Assembly: GCA_024346935.1 (NCBI GenBank)
Contig: AP024878.1
Location: 2,170,001-2,234,000, forward strand
Reading direction: 5' to 3'
DNA length: 64,000 nt
Source: Vibrio inusitatus
GTDB taxonomy: Bacteria; Pseudomonadota; Gammaproteobacteria; Enterobacterales; Vibrionaceae
Part shown: piece after piece, positions 36,473 through 44,617 of the stretch
Position numbering within the stretch: position 1 is the stretch's first letter
Layout: each line of letters starts with the position of its first letter
The notes under the pieces: model-generated
Databases searched by the model: none
The model's input: only the letters and a program-made list of their open reading frames with translations
Told to the model about the DNA's origin: nothing
Made by a program: the position numbers and the translations under genes

Positions 36473-39254
36473 GTAACCCATCCTCCGCATACAGTTTTGT
36501 CTCAATGCTTTCAATTGCCTTGCGAATCCAATATAGCATCTTGTCAACTTTTTCAGCATTGGAGTCTAAACGCATTTCCTTTACTCTTCTTTCAGAAGAA
36601 CGTAACGTTGGCAAATGGTGCTGCACCATAAAACCCATAATATCTTCATGTAGGGACTCTTTAAGGAACGGTTGAATCACTTCCCATATCCCTCTCAGAT
36701 TGCCCTCGGTAATAAGAGCGTTTGTACAATCTAGGCAAAATGCTAACTTAGCATTATGAGGATTTATATCTCCAAATTCAGCGCACTTAGCTCTAGCTTC
36801 TGCCCCCTCTCTGGGGATACAAGTTGCGTACTGTGCTGAGTTTACGGAAATAACTCGGCTAGTAATTTGCTCTCTAAGAGCCCTTAGCTCACTGGGTGAG
36901 ACAACTTGCGTTATATTGACCGACTTGCCGACAAACCGGGCAAACCCGCCCAAGTAATTACGCCCGATAGCTTTATGTTCAATTAATAATGTATCAATAA
37001 TCGAGTTTAATACTTTAGGCCGAGCAACGCTGATCAAACTCTTCGCCTCTTTATCTCTAAGGTAAGCCATGAAAAAAGAATTATCCATATGACAGAATTG
37101 ATGGCGCACTGCTGCACCTACGTCCCCTTGATAACGCATAAGTACTGCTTCCGCCCAAATATGGCGAAACGCGTGCGGAGTCGGATAACTTACGCTACGA
37201 AGTAGCTCCGTTGAGATACTCTTCATTGCCCTTCTGTCTATTCGGCTATTGCTACTGCTCAACCAAACTTTAGTCTCTTCTGATAGGTATTTTTCAACTA
37301 CCTTTTTGTGTTCTAGATTCGAAATATCTTCGGTCTGCTGATATTCAATTAAAGAATTTTTGAAACGCTCAAGTGGTCTTGCTCCTGCGACATATGTACA
37401 GTTCAGTATGACTAACCCTTCTCTAAGCTCTTTGCTACTCTCTAACAAGTGTTTGCCGCGGGCACTTGAAAGATCATACTGCTGAATCAGTTCCGTAAAC
37501 CTTTGCTTGTTGGAGAGAGACAACTCGATATTTTCTTTCATTGATAACCGTTCAAGCTCCAAAACATCGTTAAATGGCTTATATCGTTGAACAAATCTGA
37601 ACCAGTTACTCTTTACTCGCTTTTCAAGATATACACCTGATTGATTGGACGTAGGCTGATTTTTTATTGACCCAGATGACTTATACAAACAAGGTCCACC
37701 CTCAGGCGGTTGAAAAAGTTCATTCAGTTCTAAAGCAACTTGGTAGCACTGAGATGTGATTTCTCGATCCAATTTTGATGTCCCATTGGTCTTAGGAACA
37801 ACCCACTTCAATTTAAATCGAAAAGGGACGTGCGAGTTATCTAAAATATCTAAGTTAGGCTCTACATGTATAGCCGAAAGAGGAAATCCATATTCACTTT
37901 TTCTGTACCCAAGCCACCCCACCATCAAGCAAGTCATTGCATCCGTCACACGATCGAGTGTAAATATAAAATCCACTATCCCTCTAACTCTAGAGTCCCC
38001 CACCAAGTCTACACACCAAACGTGAAGAGAATTAAAAAAAGCCACTTCATCAAGACGTTGCTTATCAATAAACTTACGCATTAACTCATAAATATCGTCA
38101 ATTGTTATTTTATTCAAATTGTGGCTGTCTACAGTAGTTCTACTCAAAGAACATAAGTAGTCTATCCAAATGTCTTTTGGATGTTTGCTTGCATTAAAAG
38201 GAAAGTATTTTTGGAGCATGAGTAAACGTACCACTTCAACTGCATCAAAGCGTGACTCCAAACCAAGTTCCCTAACTACCATGAGGATATTCTTTTCTCT
38301 AACAGACATGATCTTTTCAAAATTTTTCTGGTACTCATTGAAAAGTACTAATTTAGTCGCATAGTGCAGTTCATCTGAGTTAAGGCCAGTAGTATTGGAT
38401 TTTTTGTTAAATTGGTAAGTACCGCGAATAGTGTCTAATATAATGAGTCTCCATATATTCACACTACCGGAATTTTGGTTTTCTCCCTCATTTACACCAA
38501 TATTATTATATACTGCCGATATTGAGCGCTGGCATATAAGTGTGTAAAAGTAGTTATCCTCATAACACCCTCGCAAATAGTCCATATAATACTGACCTAT
38601 TTCCAAGGTCAAAAAATTTAAACTACCACCTTTCTTGTACTCTGATAGAGTTATTCCCATCAAGGATTTACAATTATTATTCAAGGCCGATTGGAACATT
38701 TTTCTTGTTAATTTATCATCAACAAATCCTGATACGCCTATCGCTTGTAGGGCATCGCGCTGTTCAATTAAGTTACAAAAACCATATGTCGAATGATAAG
38801 CTGGAGCACTCAAACGAGTGGACATTCCTTCACGATAGAACCTATTTGTTAGAAAATTCAAATGAAAACTTTCAACATTCTTCGAATCAAGTAAATTACA
38901 GTTTTGAAGTTTTAAAAAACCGACTAAATCGATACTAAACTGATATACAACACGTGCCAAATCTGTCTTTTTCTCATCAACAGCGCAAAGCACAGAGAGC
39001 TTCACATATTCAGCCATTGATAGTGAATAACAAACGTCACCAATATTCAATCTCGCAGGTCTACCTAAATTTAAATGTGGCATTTCGAATACTGAAAAAT
39101 CTAACTCAGTCTTACCACCATTACTTTTCCGAAAATATAACTTTTCAGAATAGATATCTCCGTATTCACTTAGAAAGCTTTCATGGGCAAGTAACTTAGT
39201 ATTTTGCGTTTCCCAGAAAATATCTAATTGGTCATTTTTAAAACTTGTCAACAT
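36465..39254 (-). CDS. Large tyrosine recombinase (third of three)
   Basis: 929-residue protein whose catalytic domain holds the tyrosine-recombinase residues: R451 in G-Y-R-K-S-E, H694-x-x-R697 in P-H-A-F-R-H, H722 in H-Q-F-C-H, and a likely nucleophile Y731 in M-A-Y-L-R. A 120-residue stretch with basic and glutamine-rich sequence separates the first arginine from the rest, much longer than in simple integrases. About 430 residues of unknown N-terminal sequence precede it. Starts 12 bases after the second recombinase gene, with AAGGA upstream. Confidence 0.82.
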   Translation of the reverse strand: MLTSFKNDQLDIFWETQNTKLLAHESFLSEYGDIYSEKLYFRKSNGGKTELDFSVFEMPHLNLGRPARLNIGDVCYSLSMAEYVKLSVLCAVDEKKTDLARVVYQFSIDLVGFLKLQNCNLLDSKNVESFHLNFLTNRFYREGMSTRLSAPAYHSTYGFCNLIEQRDALQAIGVSGFVDDKLTRKMFQSALNNNCKSLMGITLSEYKKGGSLNFLTLEIGQYYMDYLRGCYEDNYFYTLICQRSISAVYNNIGVNEGENQNSGSVNIWRLIILDTIRGTYQFNKKSNTTGLNSDELHYATKLVLFNEYQKNFEKIMSVREKNILMVVRELGLESRFDAVEVVRLLMLQKYFPFNASKHPKDIWIDYLCSLSRTTVDSHNLNKITIDDIYELMRKFIDKQRLDEVAFFNSLHVWCVDLVGDSRVRGIVDFIFTLDRVTDAMTCLMVGWLGYRKSEYGFPLSAIHVEPNLDILDNSHVPFRFKLKWVVPKTNGTSKLDREITSQCYQVALELNELFQPPEGGPCLYKSSGSIKNQPTSNQSGVYLEKRVKSNWFRFVQRYKPFNDVLELERLSMKENIELSLSNKQRFTELIQQYDLSSARGKHLLESSKELREGLVILNCTYVAGARPLERFKNSLIEYQQTEDISNLEHKKVVEKYLSEETKVWLSSSNSRIDRRAMKSISTELLRSVSYPTPHAFRHIWAEAVLMRYQGDVGAAVRHQFCHMDNSFFMAYLRDKEAKSLISVARPKVLNSIIDTLLIEHKAIGRNYLGGFARFVGKSVNITQVVSPSELRALREQITSRVISVNSAQYATCIPREGAEARAKCAEFGDINPHNAKLAFCLDCTNALITEGNLRGIWEVIQPFLKESLHEDIMGFMVQHHLPTLRSSERRVKEMRLDSNAEKVDKMLYWIRKAIESIETKLYAEDGLHD

Positions 39255-39266
39255 AGGATTTCCTTA

Positions 39267-41531
39267 CTAGAGTGAATGAAAAACACTTATAGTCACTCCA
39301 TTAACTCTCGTAGTATTATAGAGTTTTTCTCCATCTCTTATTGATTTCTTGCTAAGTTTAGGCAGTACTTTCTCTATCCACTCTACATATGGGAATACAG
39401 TTAAGTAGAGATAATCAGGGTTACTGCATAACAACTTCTTGTAATTTTTTTTAAATTCATTAAGATAATTGAGCATTTTGAATACGGTAGTCTTACTATC
39501 TAGTACATAAATCGGTAGTAAGTTTTCTTCTCTAAGATTAGAGAATGATAAAATTCCAACTTCATTTACTACCCCCTTACTCTGTTCAGTCACTACCTTT
39601 AATCTGGATAGCATATCTTCCGATTTATAAGATATAGAATCTGTAACATTAGCAAATTCATTATTGAAGATGGCCTTTTTAGTCTCAAAATCATTTTTAC
39701 TTCTTTTAAGTTCCTTGCCATATAGTTCGGACTCGTTTGACTCATTGAAGTCTAGATCAAATACGTTATTAATTAGATCTATCATGATACTTCGAGTGAT
39801 ACGACCTGAAGAATTAATAAACTCTTCATTGTCCTGGGTTAGATAATGGAGCTTTTCTGTCTTATTAGAATGTGAATTACGATTGATAAGGTAGTGTAAA
39901 GTGTAAGGGTCAGCATATGCATGAACAGCTGAATTTTTTATAGATTGCAATCCAAACAAATGGTTATTGGAAGTCTTATCTTGATGAGGTTTTAATGCCT
40001 CAAGCACTTTGGGAATAATTATTGGACTTTTACCATTTTGTAAATGTGAGGTCGCTAGGTGATTACTTATATGAGGCAGTTTAAAGACAACAATTAAACT
40101 CCCAAAGATACTAGCTATCCCATTAAGAATAACTGGTGCTCCCCCTTTAAAAGCAGACACTTTCTTATTTTTATGCTGTTCCAAGTAAATAAGCAGTGCT
40201 TTGCCTTCTACTTTTTTTGTTGATAAAGTCTGAGTAATATGAATTGCATTTGAACGACCTTTAAAGTACTCGCATTCTATATGCCCTACCCGTCCCCCGA
40301 TTACTAATCTTCGAAATGAATTCCACGATAGTTTCGTAATATCAGAAGGCTGAACTGTAAGACTTGCCATTAACCAGCTGAACATTAATTTTTCCAACTC
40401 TGTAATCGGCATTACTTTATCGGCACCTAATAGGCGAGATAAAACATTCATAGAAAGCAAATTGCCATTATAACAACTCTTAATATTACGCTCTGCTATA
40501 GAAGCTGAAAATTTGCTTTCATCATTTATATATTTATTATGAAATATCTCATTAAAAACTTCATTAGAAATAAGTGCAGGCCTAATTTTTTCGAAATTGG
40601 TCACATTGGTGACATTTGACAGTATTAACAACTCTAGTGCGTTTCTTAATTCTAAAGGTTTTTCATCTAAAGCATGAAAGCTTTCTATCAAACGATAGAT
40701 TAGTTTTCCTATATGCACTTTCTTACCAGAGGTTGTTAGGCTCCGGTCGTCCATAAATTGAAAATCACTAGCTGTGAATCCGCTCACAACCAAAAATCGT
40801 TGTAACGCAACTTTAGACTCAAATAGTTTGATAATAATTGTAGAGGCCGTCCACTTTAGTGAGTTGACCGTCAACTTAGCTGATGCTAGCGTCAGATAAA
40901 GTTGATTACCAACTCCTACATCATCTCGTCTCAGCCAGTCAAGCGCTCCAAAGTAACTAGCTAATGAAATTTGCTTTGTATTTAGATTGGGGCTAACTGA
41001 CGTACCTTTTAGCTTCCTAAAGAGTTCTGCCTCATCAGTTGTCAAGGTAAGCCGAAATTCGTCAAATTCGTAAGCATAGGACAGTATTGGCATCAACTTA
41101 CTTAAAACACTATGCCCGCCGTGGTTCCCCAATAAATCAAAATGATATTTTTCATACTCTTTAAGTACATTGAACCTATTAAATATTCTTGCTTCATTCA
41201 ACCAAGCAACAAAACGTACAGCATACCGCTCAACAGTAACTTTTGCTGATTTCGGCGCAAACTCACTAACATATGCGTAGTTATATGCGGCAACTACCAC
41301 ACGATATAAAAAAGCCTTCGTTGGATCATTTATGTCCACAAAGACCAATTTACGTTCTTTGAGCCGAGTACCAGGAATTTCTTGAAGCACGATAGAAGTC
41401 GAATTGAGTGGATATGGAGATGCTAGGAGTGTTTGGCGAGTTTGAAGATCGCTTAAGATTTTCTCTTCTAATAGCTCAGAGTCAAAGGTTCCTCTATTTT
41501 CATGATCTTTTGAGATACCTTTACTAGCCAT
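39267..41531 (-). CDS. Integrase-like protein with degenerate active site (second of three)
   Basis: About 754 residues. It has the outline of a tyrosine recombinase: an N-terminal SAM-like part near 85-160 and a core helix at about 386-408 where L-T-V-Q-P-S-D-I-T-K-L-S-W occupies the position of the usual R-P-x-E. The catalytic arginine appears to be replaced by Q, and no H-x-x-R is seen (G-R-I-T-R-S is the nearest). It may be a structural partner. The second ATG (41531) is chosen, since AGG lies nine bases before it; it overlaps the first recombinase gene by 8 bases. Confidence 0.65.
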   Translation of the reverse strand: MASKGISKDHENRGTFDSELLEEKILSDLQTRQTLLASPYPLNSTSIVLQEIPGTRLKERKLVFVDINDPTKAFLYRVVVAAYNYAYVSEFAPKSAKVTVERYAVRFVAWLNEARIFNRFNVLKEYEKYHFDLLGNHGGHSVLSKLMPILSYAYEFDEFRLTLTTDEAELFRKLKGTSVSPNLNTKQISLASYFGALDWLRRDDVGVGNQLYLTLASAKLTVNSLKWTASTIIIKLFESKVALQRFLVVSGFTASDFQFMDDRSLTTSGKKVHIGKLIYRLIESFHALDEKPLELRNALELLILSNVTNVTNFEKIRPALISNEVFNEIFHNKYINDESKFSASIAERNIKSCYNGNLLSMNVLSRLLGADKVMPITELEKLMFSWLMASLTVQPSDITKLSWNSFRRLVIGGRVGHIECEYFKGRSNAIHITQTLSTKKVEGKALLIYLEQHKNKKVSAFKGGAPVILNGIASIFGSLIVVFKLPHISNHLATSHLQNGKSPIIIPKVLEALKPHQDKTSNNHLFGLQSIKNSAVHAYADPYTLHYLINRNSHSNKTEKLHYLTQDNEEFINSSGRITRSIMIDLINNVFDLDFNESNESELYGKELKRSKNDFETKKAIFNNEFANVTDSISYKSEDMLSRLKVVTEQSKGVVNEVGILSFSNLREENLLPIYVLDSKTTVFKMLNYLNEFKKNYKKLLCSNPDYLYLTVFPYVEWIEKVLPKLSKKSIRDGEKLYNTTRVNGVTISVFHSL

Positions 41532-42744
41532 AAGCGACATCCTTCAGTATATGCTCTCGATAACCACACGAATGAATATAACGCTTCGTCGTTTCATTCG
41601 CATACATTCCATCAACTTTATGACCTAGTCTTCTCGCCGTTTCTATATATACTGCTGATGTTGTAGTTATACTTTCATAACTCTTATTTTGCCCTTCACA
41701 TAGGTTGTAAAAAATATCAGTACCAAAAGAGTGTCTTAAATGGTGATATACATTTTCTTCTGTAATATTTTGCATTTCAGAGTATAAATAATCCCCAGAA
41801 TTTATTTTTTCCATTACTTTCCTTGTCACTGAAAGAAAGGTATTTGACCCAAAAGATCTATCTATGCATTGCCCCTTCGTCTTTCCTGAACTTGCTATCA
41901 ATAAGTGATTTGAGTTAGACTTAGGTCTTTCCAAGTCATAATATTGTTTCATTTTTTGTAGTAACTCCTGAGGAATATATAATATTCTACTCCGCCCATA
42001 CTTTGTATATAAAGATGGTAAGTGGTATTTAAATTCTTTCTGACTATGATTTGACTCTAGCTGTTCAAATAAACTTAGTATTCCATTGTGATTAATTTGA
42101 TTAGCTTTAAAATCATTTAGTAAAAAACCTCTGTTTTCCATAGTGCGGCATCCCAATTCACCACCGTTTCTAAGAACAATTTCCTGTAATAGAGTATTTG
42201 TGTTCCGATAAATTATTTCACGAGTTTGAGGTAATAAGTAGTTTATAACTAAAGAACTCTTATTATTATTTCTTGCGGCTGCACGGAATGCTGTTTTCAC
42301 CCCAATATATTTATATTTATTTCCAAAAAAAAGACTTAACCAATTATAATAAGAAGTAATCGAGTTAACGGCCTGATTTACAACTGCTTCACTTTTTGAA
42401 CATTCACCGATTAAAAATTCATTTACATATTCGTTAATTATTAAATCTGGTAATGCTGTATGCGTATAGACATTAACATGATCAATGCTATTGTAATTAT
42501 TAACCCACTCTAAAAATCGCCCTAAGTTATTACATATTTTATAACTCGCATCAGGCCCTATTTCTTTTTCTATCAAGTTGAAATTTATTTTATTGGACGT
42601 TTCATCTTGATAGGAATTTGAGTCTACTCTAAAATTATGAACTTGTGTATATCGAGCAAAAAGACACGGTAATATTATTGGATTAAGGTCATCATCCAAA
42701 TAGACATAGTGTCTATTCAGTTTTTTATCATTATATCTATACAT
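41524..42744 (-). CDS. Tyrosine recombinase/integrase (first of three)
   Basis: 406 residues with a full catalytic set: R200 in L-G-C-R-T-M-E-N, H334-x-x-R337 in H-H-L-R-H-S, H375 in R-R-L-G-H-K, and nucleophile Y389 in K-R-Y-I-H-S. An N-terminal core-binding domain spans about residues 45-165. Its ATG lies 7 bases after the TAA of the truncated host dinB frame, with only a weak ribosome site, so it probably depends on the dinB promoter and translation. The downstream gene overlaps. Confidence 0.88.
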   Translation of the reverse strand: MYRYNDKKLNRHYVYLDDDLNPIILPCLFARYTQVHNFRVDSNSYQDETSNKINFNLIEKEIGPDASYKICNNLGRFLEWVNNYNSIDHVNVYTHTALPDLIINEYVNEFLIGECSKSEAVVNQAVNSITSYYNWLSLFFGNKYKYIGVKTAFRAAARNNNKSSLVINYLLPQTREIIYRNTNTLLQEIVLRNGGELGCRTMENRGFLLNDFKANQINHNGILSLFEQLESNHSQKEFKYHLPSLYTKYGRSRILYIPQELLQKMKQYYDLERPKSNSNHLLIASSGKTKGQCIDRSFGSNTFLSVTRKVMEKINSGDYLYSEMQNITEENVYHHLRHSFGTDIFYNLCEGQNKSYESITTTSAVYIETARRLGHKVDGMYANETTKRYIHSCGYREHILKDVAYG

Positions 42745-42824
42745 ACACTTCTTACCAATTAGCCAACGCCTTTTGTTTCAGTTTAGTAGAGTTCAGATTT
42801 CTTACATAAATTTCTTGGTGATTA

Positions 42825-42837
42825 CACTCTAGAGTTA
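42825..42837 (-). repeat. Right terminal motif of the island
   Basis: TAACTCTAGAGTG, read on the minus strand, begins one base inside the dinB junction. It is the inverted counterpart of the left motif at 16494-16506 (10 of 13 identical) and contains the palindrome ACTCTAGAGT. Confidence 0.5.
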
Positions 42838-42838
42838 A

Positions 42839-42904
42839 AAAGCAATCCATATCAATATGGATGATCTTTCGTTGTGGTACGTCATTAGAATACTGTTCAG
42901 GCAT
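42839..42904 (-). pseudogene. dinB: Host dinB, 5' portion: first 22 codons
   Basis: From ATG 42904 the minus strand encodes 22 dinB codons ending R-K-I-I-H-I-D-M-D-C-F, the signature N-terminus of DNA polymerase IV with its DMD metal ligands. The next expected residues, Y-A-A-V-E-M, are missing and are found at the far junction (16487). The frame runs on into island sequence for 28 codons and stops with TAA at 42752-42754, a 50-residue chimeric peptide. A LexA box spans the start codon. Confidence 0.9.
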
Positions 42905-42908
42905 ACAG
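42893..42908. promoter_or_regulatory. LexA (SOS) box of the host dinB promoter
   Basis: On the minus strand CTGT-ATGCCTGA-ACAG is a perfect CTGT-N8-ACAG core that includes the ATG at 42904. Upstream, TTGAAC and TAATAT spaced by 16 bases make a plausible promoter. It now faces the island's recombinase operon, whose first gene starts at 42744. Confidence 0.8.
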
Positions 42909-42966
42909 TGCATATTAACCCACTCTCTACCCTGTTCAATAACTTTTTACTTACCGTATCGGCTCA

Positions 42967-42983
42967 ATCAATTAAAAATTGAT
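42967..42983. promoter_or_regulatory. Palindrome between dinB and uraA
   Basis: ATCAATT-AAA-AATTGAT is a perfect 7-3-7 inverted repeat, 72 bases before uraA. It could be an operator for uraA or part of the divergent promoters. Confidence 0.35.
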
Positions 42984-43054
42984 CTAATAAACATCACATT
43001 CAATAGGTAGATGCTAGTATTTGTCGATTTTCCAAAAAATGGAGAAAGAGAATC

Positions 43055-44311
43055 ATGACTTCTATTTTACAGGGTATGCAGATGCTATTCGTTGCGTTTG
43101 GTGCTCTTGTTCTTGTTCCTTTATTAACGGGACTAGACCCGAACGTGGCACTGTTTGGTGCCGGTGTCGGTACCCTTCTGTTCCAGTTAATCACTAAGCG
43201 CTCGGTGCCTATCTTTTTAGCGTCCTCTTTTGCCTTTATTGCACCGATACTCTACGGAGTTCAAACTTGGGGCATTCCCGCTACCATGGGCGGACTAATG
43301 GCTGCAGGTATTGTGTATATCGCACTAGGTGGCCTGATTCGTGTCCGAGGTGTAGCTATTATTCATAGGTTGTTACCACCCGTTGTTGTAGGGCCGGTAA
43401 TCATGGTTATTGGACTAGGCCTTGCTCCTGTTGCAGTTAATATGGCTCTTGGTAAGACAGGTGACGGAGCTATTCAATTGGTGGATGGGCAAGTTGCTTT
43501 ATGGATTTCCCTAGCTTCGCTACTAACTACCATAATCATCAGTGTATTTGCGAAAGGCTTTTTAAAACTGCTGCCTATCTTCGGTGGTATTGCCGTAGGT
43601 TATACTTTGAGTCTATTTGCGGGAATTGTCGATTTTAGCCCTGTAACTAATGCCGCATGGTTTGCCCTACCTAACTTCGTTGCCCCTGAGTTCAACATCA
43701 ATGCCATTCTATTTATGATTCCGGTGGCTATTGCCCCAGCTGTAGAGCACGTTGGTGATATGCTAGCGATCTCTAATGTGACAGGTAAAGACTACCTGAA
43801 GAAACCTGGGTTACACCGCACCATGGCGGGTGACGGCGTTGCAACAATGGCAGCGAGCATGATGGGTGCACCACCAAACACAACCTATAGTGAAGTGACT
43901 GGTGCGGTCATGTTAACCAAGTCTTACAATCCAAAAATCATGACCTATGCTGCTGTCACCGCTATTATTCTTGCGCTAGTCGGTAAATTGGGCGGCATAT
44001 TGCAAACCATACCAGTACCTGTAATGGGCGGTATTATGATGCTACTGTTTGGCTCTATTGCTACTGTGGGCCTAAATACCCTCATCCAAAACCGTGTCGA
44101 TTTACATAACTCACGCAACCTTGTGATCGTCGGTGTAACACTGGTATTTGGTATTGGCGGTATGGCATTTGGTGTAGGTGAGTTCAGTCTACAAGGTATC
44201 AGTCTTTGCGGTATTGTCGCGATTCTTCTGAACCTAGTTTTACCAAGAGATCTTGGTGAATCACATGTCGTGGATAGCGCTCAGATGGAAGAGAATCCAG
44301 AGCAAAAATAA
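43055..44311 (+). CDS. uraA: Uracil permease (NCS2 family)
   Basis: 418-residue inner-membrane uracil:proton symporter with about 14 membrane segments. Family motifs are present: the V-L-V-P-L-L-T-G-L-D-P block after helix 1, P-A-V-E-H-V-G-D (substrate/proton-binding glutamate) near residue 228, and the NCS2 signature A-P-P-N-T-T-Y-S-E-V-T-G-A-V. GGAG precedes the ATG. It is divergent from dinB and converges on nqrM with a terminator between. Confidence 0.9.
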   Translation: MTSILQGMQMLFVAFGALVLVPLLTGLDPNVALFGAGVGTLLFQLITKRSVPIFLASSFAFIAPILYGVQTWGIPATMGGLMAAGIVYIALGGLIRVRGVAIIHRLLPPVVVGPVIMVIGLGLAPVAVNMALGKTGDGAIQLVDGQVALWISLASLLTTIIISVFAKGFLKLLPIFGGIAVGYTLSLFAGIVDFSPVTNAAWFALPNFVAPEFNINAILFMIPVAIAPAVEHVGDMLAISNVTGKDYLKKPGLHRTMAGDGVATMAASMMGAPPNTTYSEVTGAVMLTKSYNPKIMTYAAVTAIILALVGKLGGILQTIPVPVMGGIMMLLFGSIATVGLNTLIQNRVDLHNSRNLVIVGVTLVFGIGGMAFGVGEFSLQGISLCGIVAILLNLVLPRDLGESHVVDSAQMEENPEQK

Positions 44312-44330
44312 TCCCTATTGTTGAAAACAA

Positions 44331-44357
44331 AAATGCCAAGCTTTCGCTTGGCATTTT
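44331..44357. terminator. Bidirectional terminator between uraA and nqrM
   Basis: An 11-bp stem (44331-44341 with 44346-44356) has a 4-base loop, with A-run and T-run flanks, and serves the convergent genes. Confidence 0.85.
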
Positions 44358-44374
44358 TTGTTGCTCAAATACGA

Positions 44375-44608
44375 TTACGCAATACGATCTTTTTCCCAAG
44401 ATGCAACTTTCTCAGCTCTTGCCGCCGCTTTCGCTTCTCTGCGTTTACGAGCATCACAAGGCTCAGGACAACTGCATACTTTATCGATGCCCATCGCGTC
44501 TAGGCCGCCACAGCTACCCTTCACTACCTTCTTCTGGATAATATAGCCTACGGACATCAAAGTAATGAAGCCTAGGAAAATTCCAAATGTGACTAAGAAC
44601 GTTGTCAT
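44375..44608 (-). CDS. nqrM: Na+-NQR maturation factor NqrM (DUF539)
   Basis: 77-residue protein with one N-terminal membrane helix (about 5-25) and the four conserved cysteines C33, C45, C47 and C51, followed by a basic tail. NqrM is needed to assemble Na+-NQR, probably by delivering iron to the NqrD/NqrE cysteine site. It lies 9 bases downstream of apbE, next to the nqr operon. Confidence 0.92.
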   Translation of the reverse strand: MTTFLVTFGIFLGFITLMSVGYIIQKKVVKGSCGGLDAMGIDKVCSCPEPCDARKRREAKAAARAEKVASWEKDRIA

Positions 44609-44617
44609 TGCTCTATC

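Larger units (their letters stand above)
16488..42838. mobile_element. Genomic island inserted in dinB, carried by a three-recombinase module
   Basis: The two halves of one dinB gene flank this 26.4-kb region: codons up to D-C-F at 42839 on the right, and A-A-V-E-M onward at 16487 on the left. Between them about one codon of the original is replaced. The right end encodes three tyrosine-recombinase-family proteins and a TnpC-like protein; the left end encodes a complete substitute dinB. Inverted TAACT-NNN-GAGTG motifs mark the ends. Coding in the recombinase and small-protein parts is visibly more A+T-rich than the backbone. Cargo is mostly defence-related. Confidence 0.88.

Noticed and set aside
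16488..42838. Prophage or conjugative element
   Set aside because: No capsid, terminase, tail, relaxase or type IV secretion genes are present. Only recombinases and cargo are seen.
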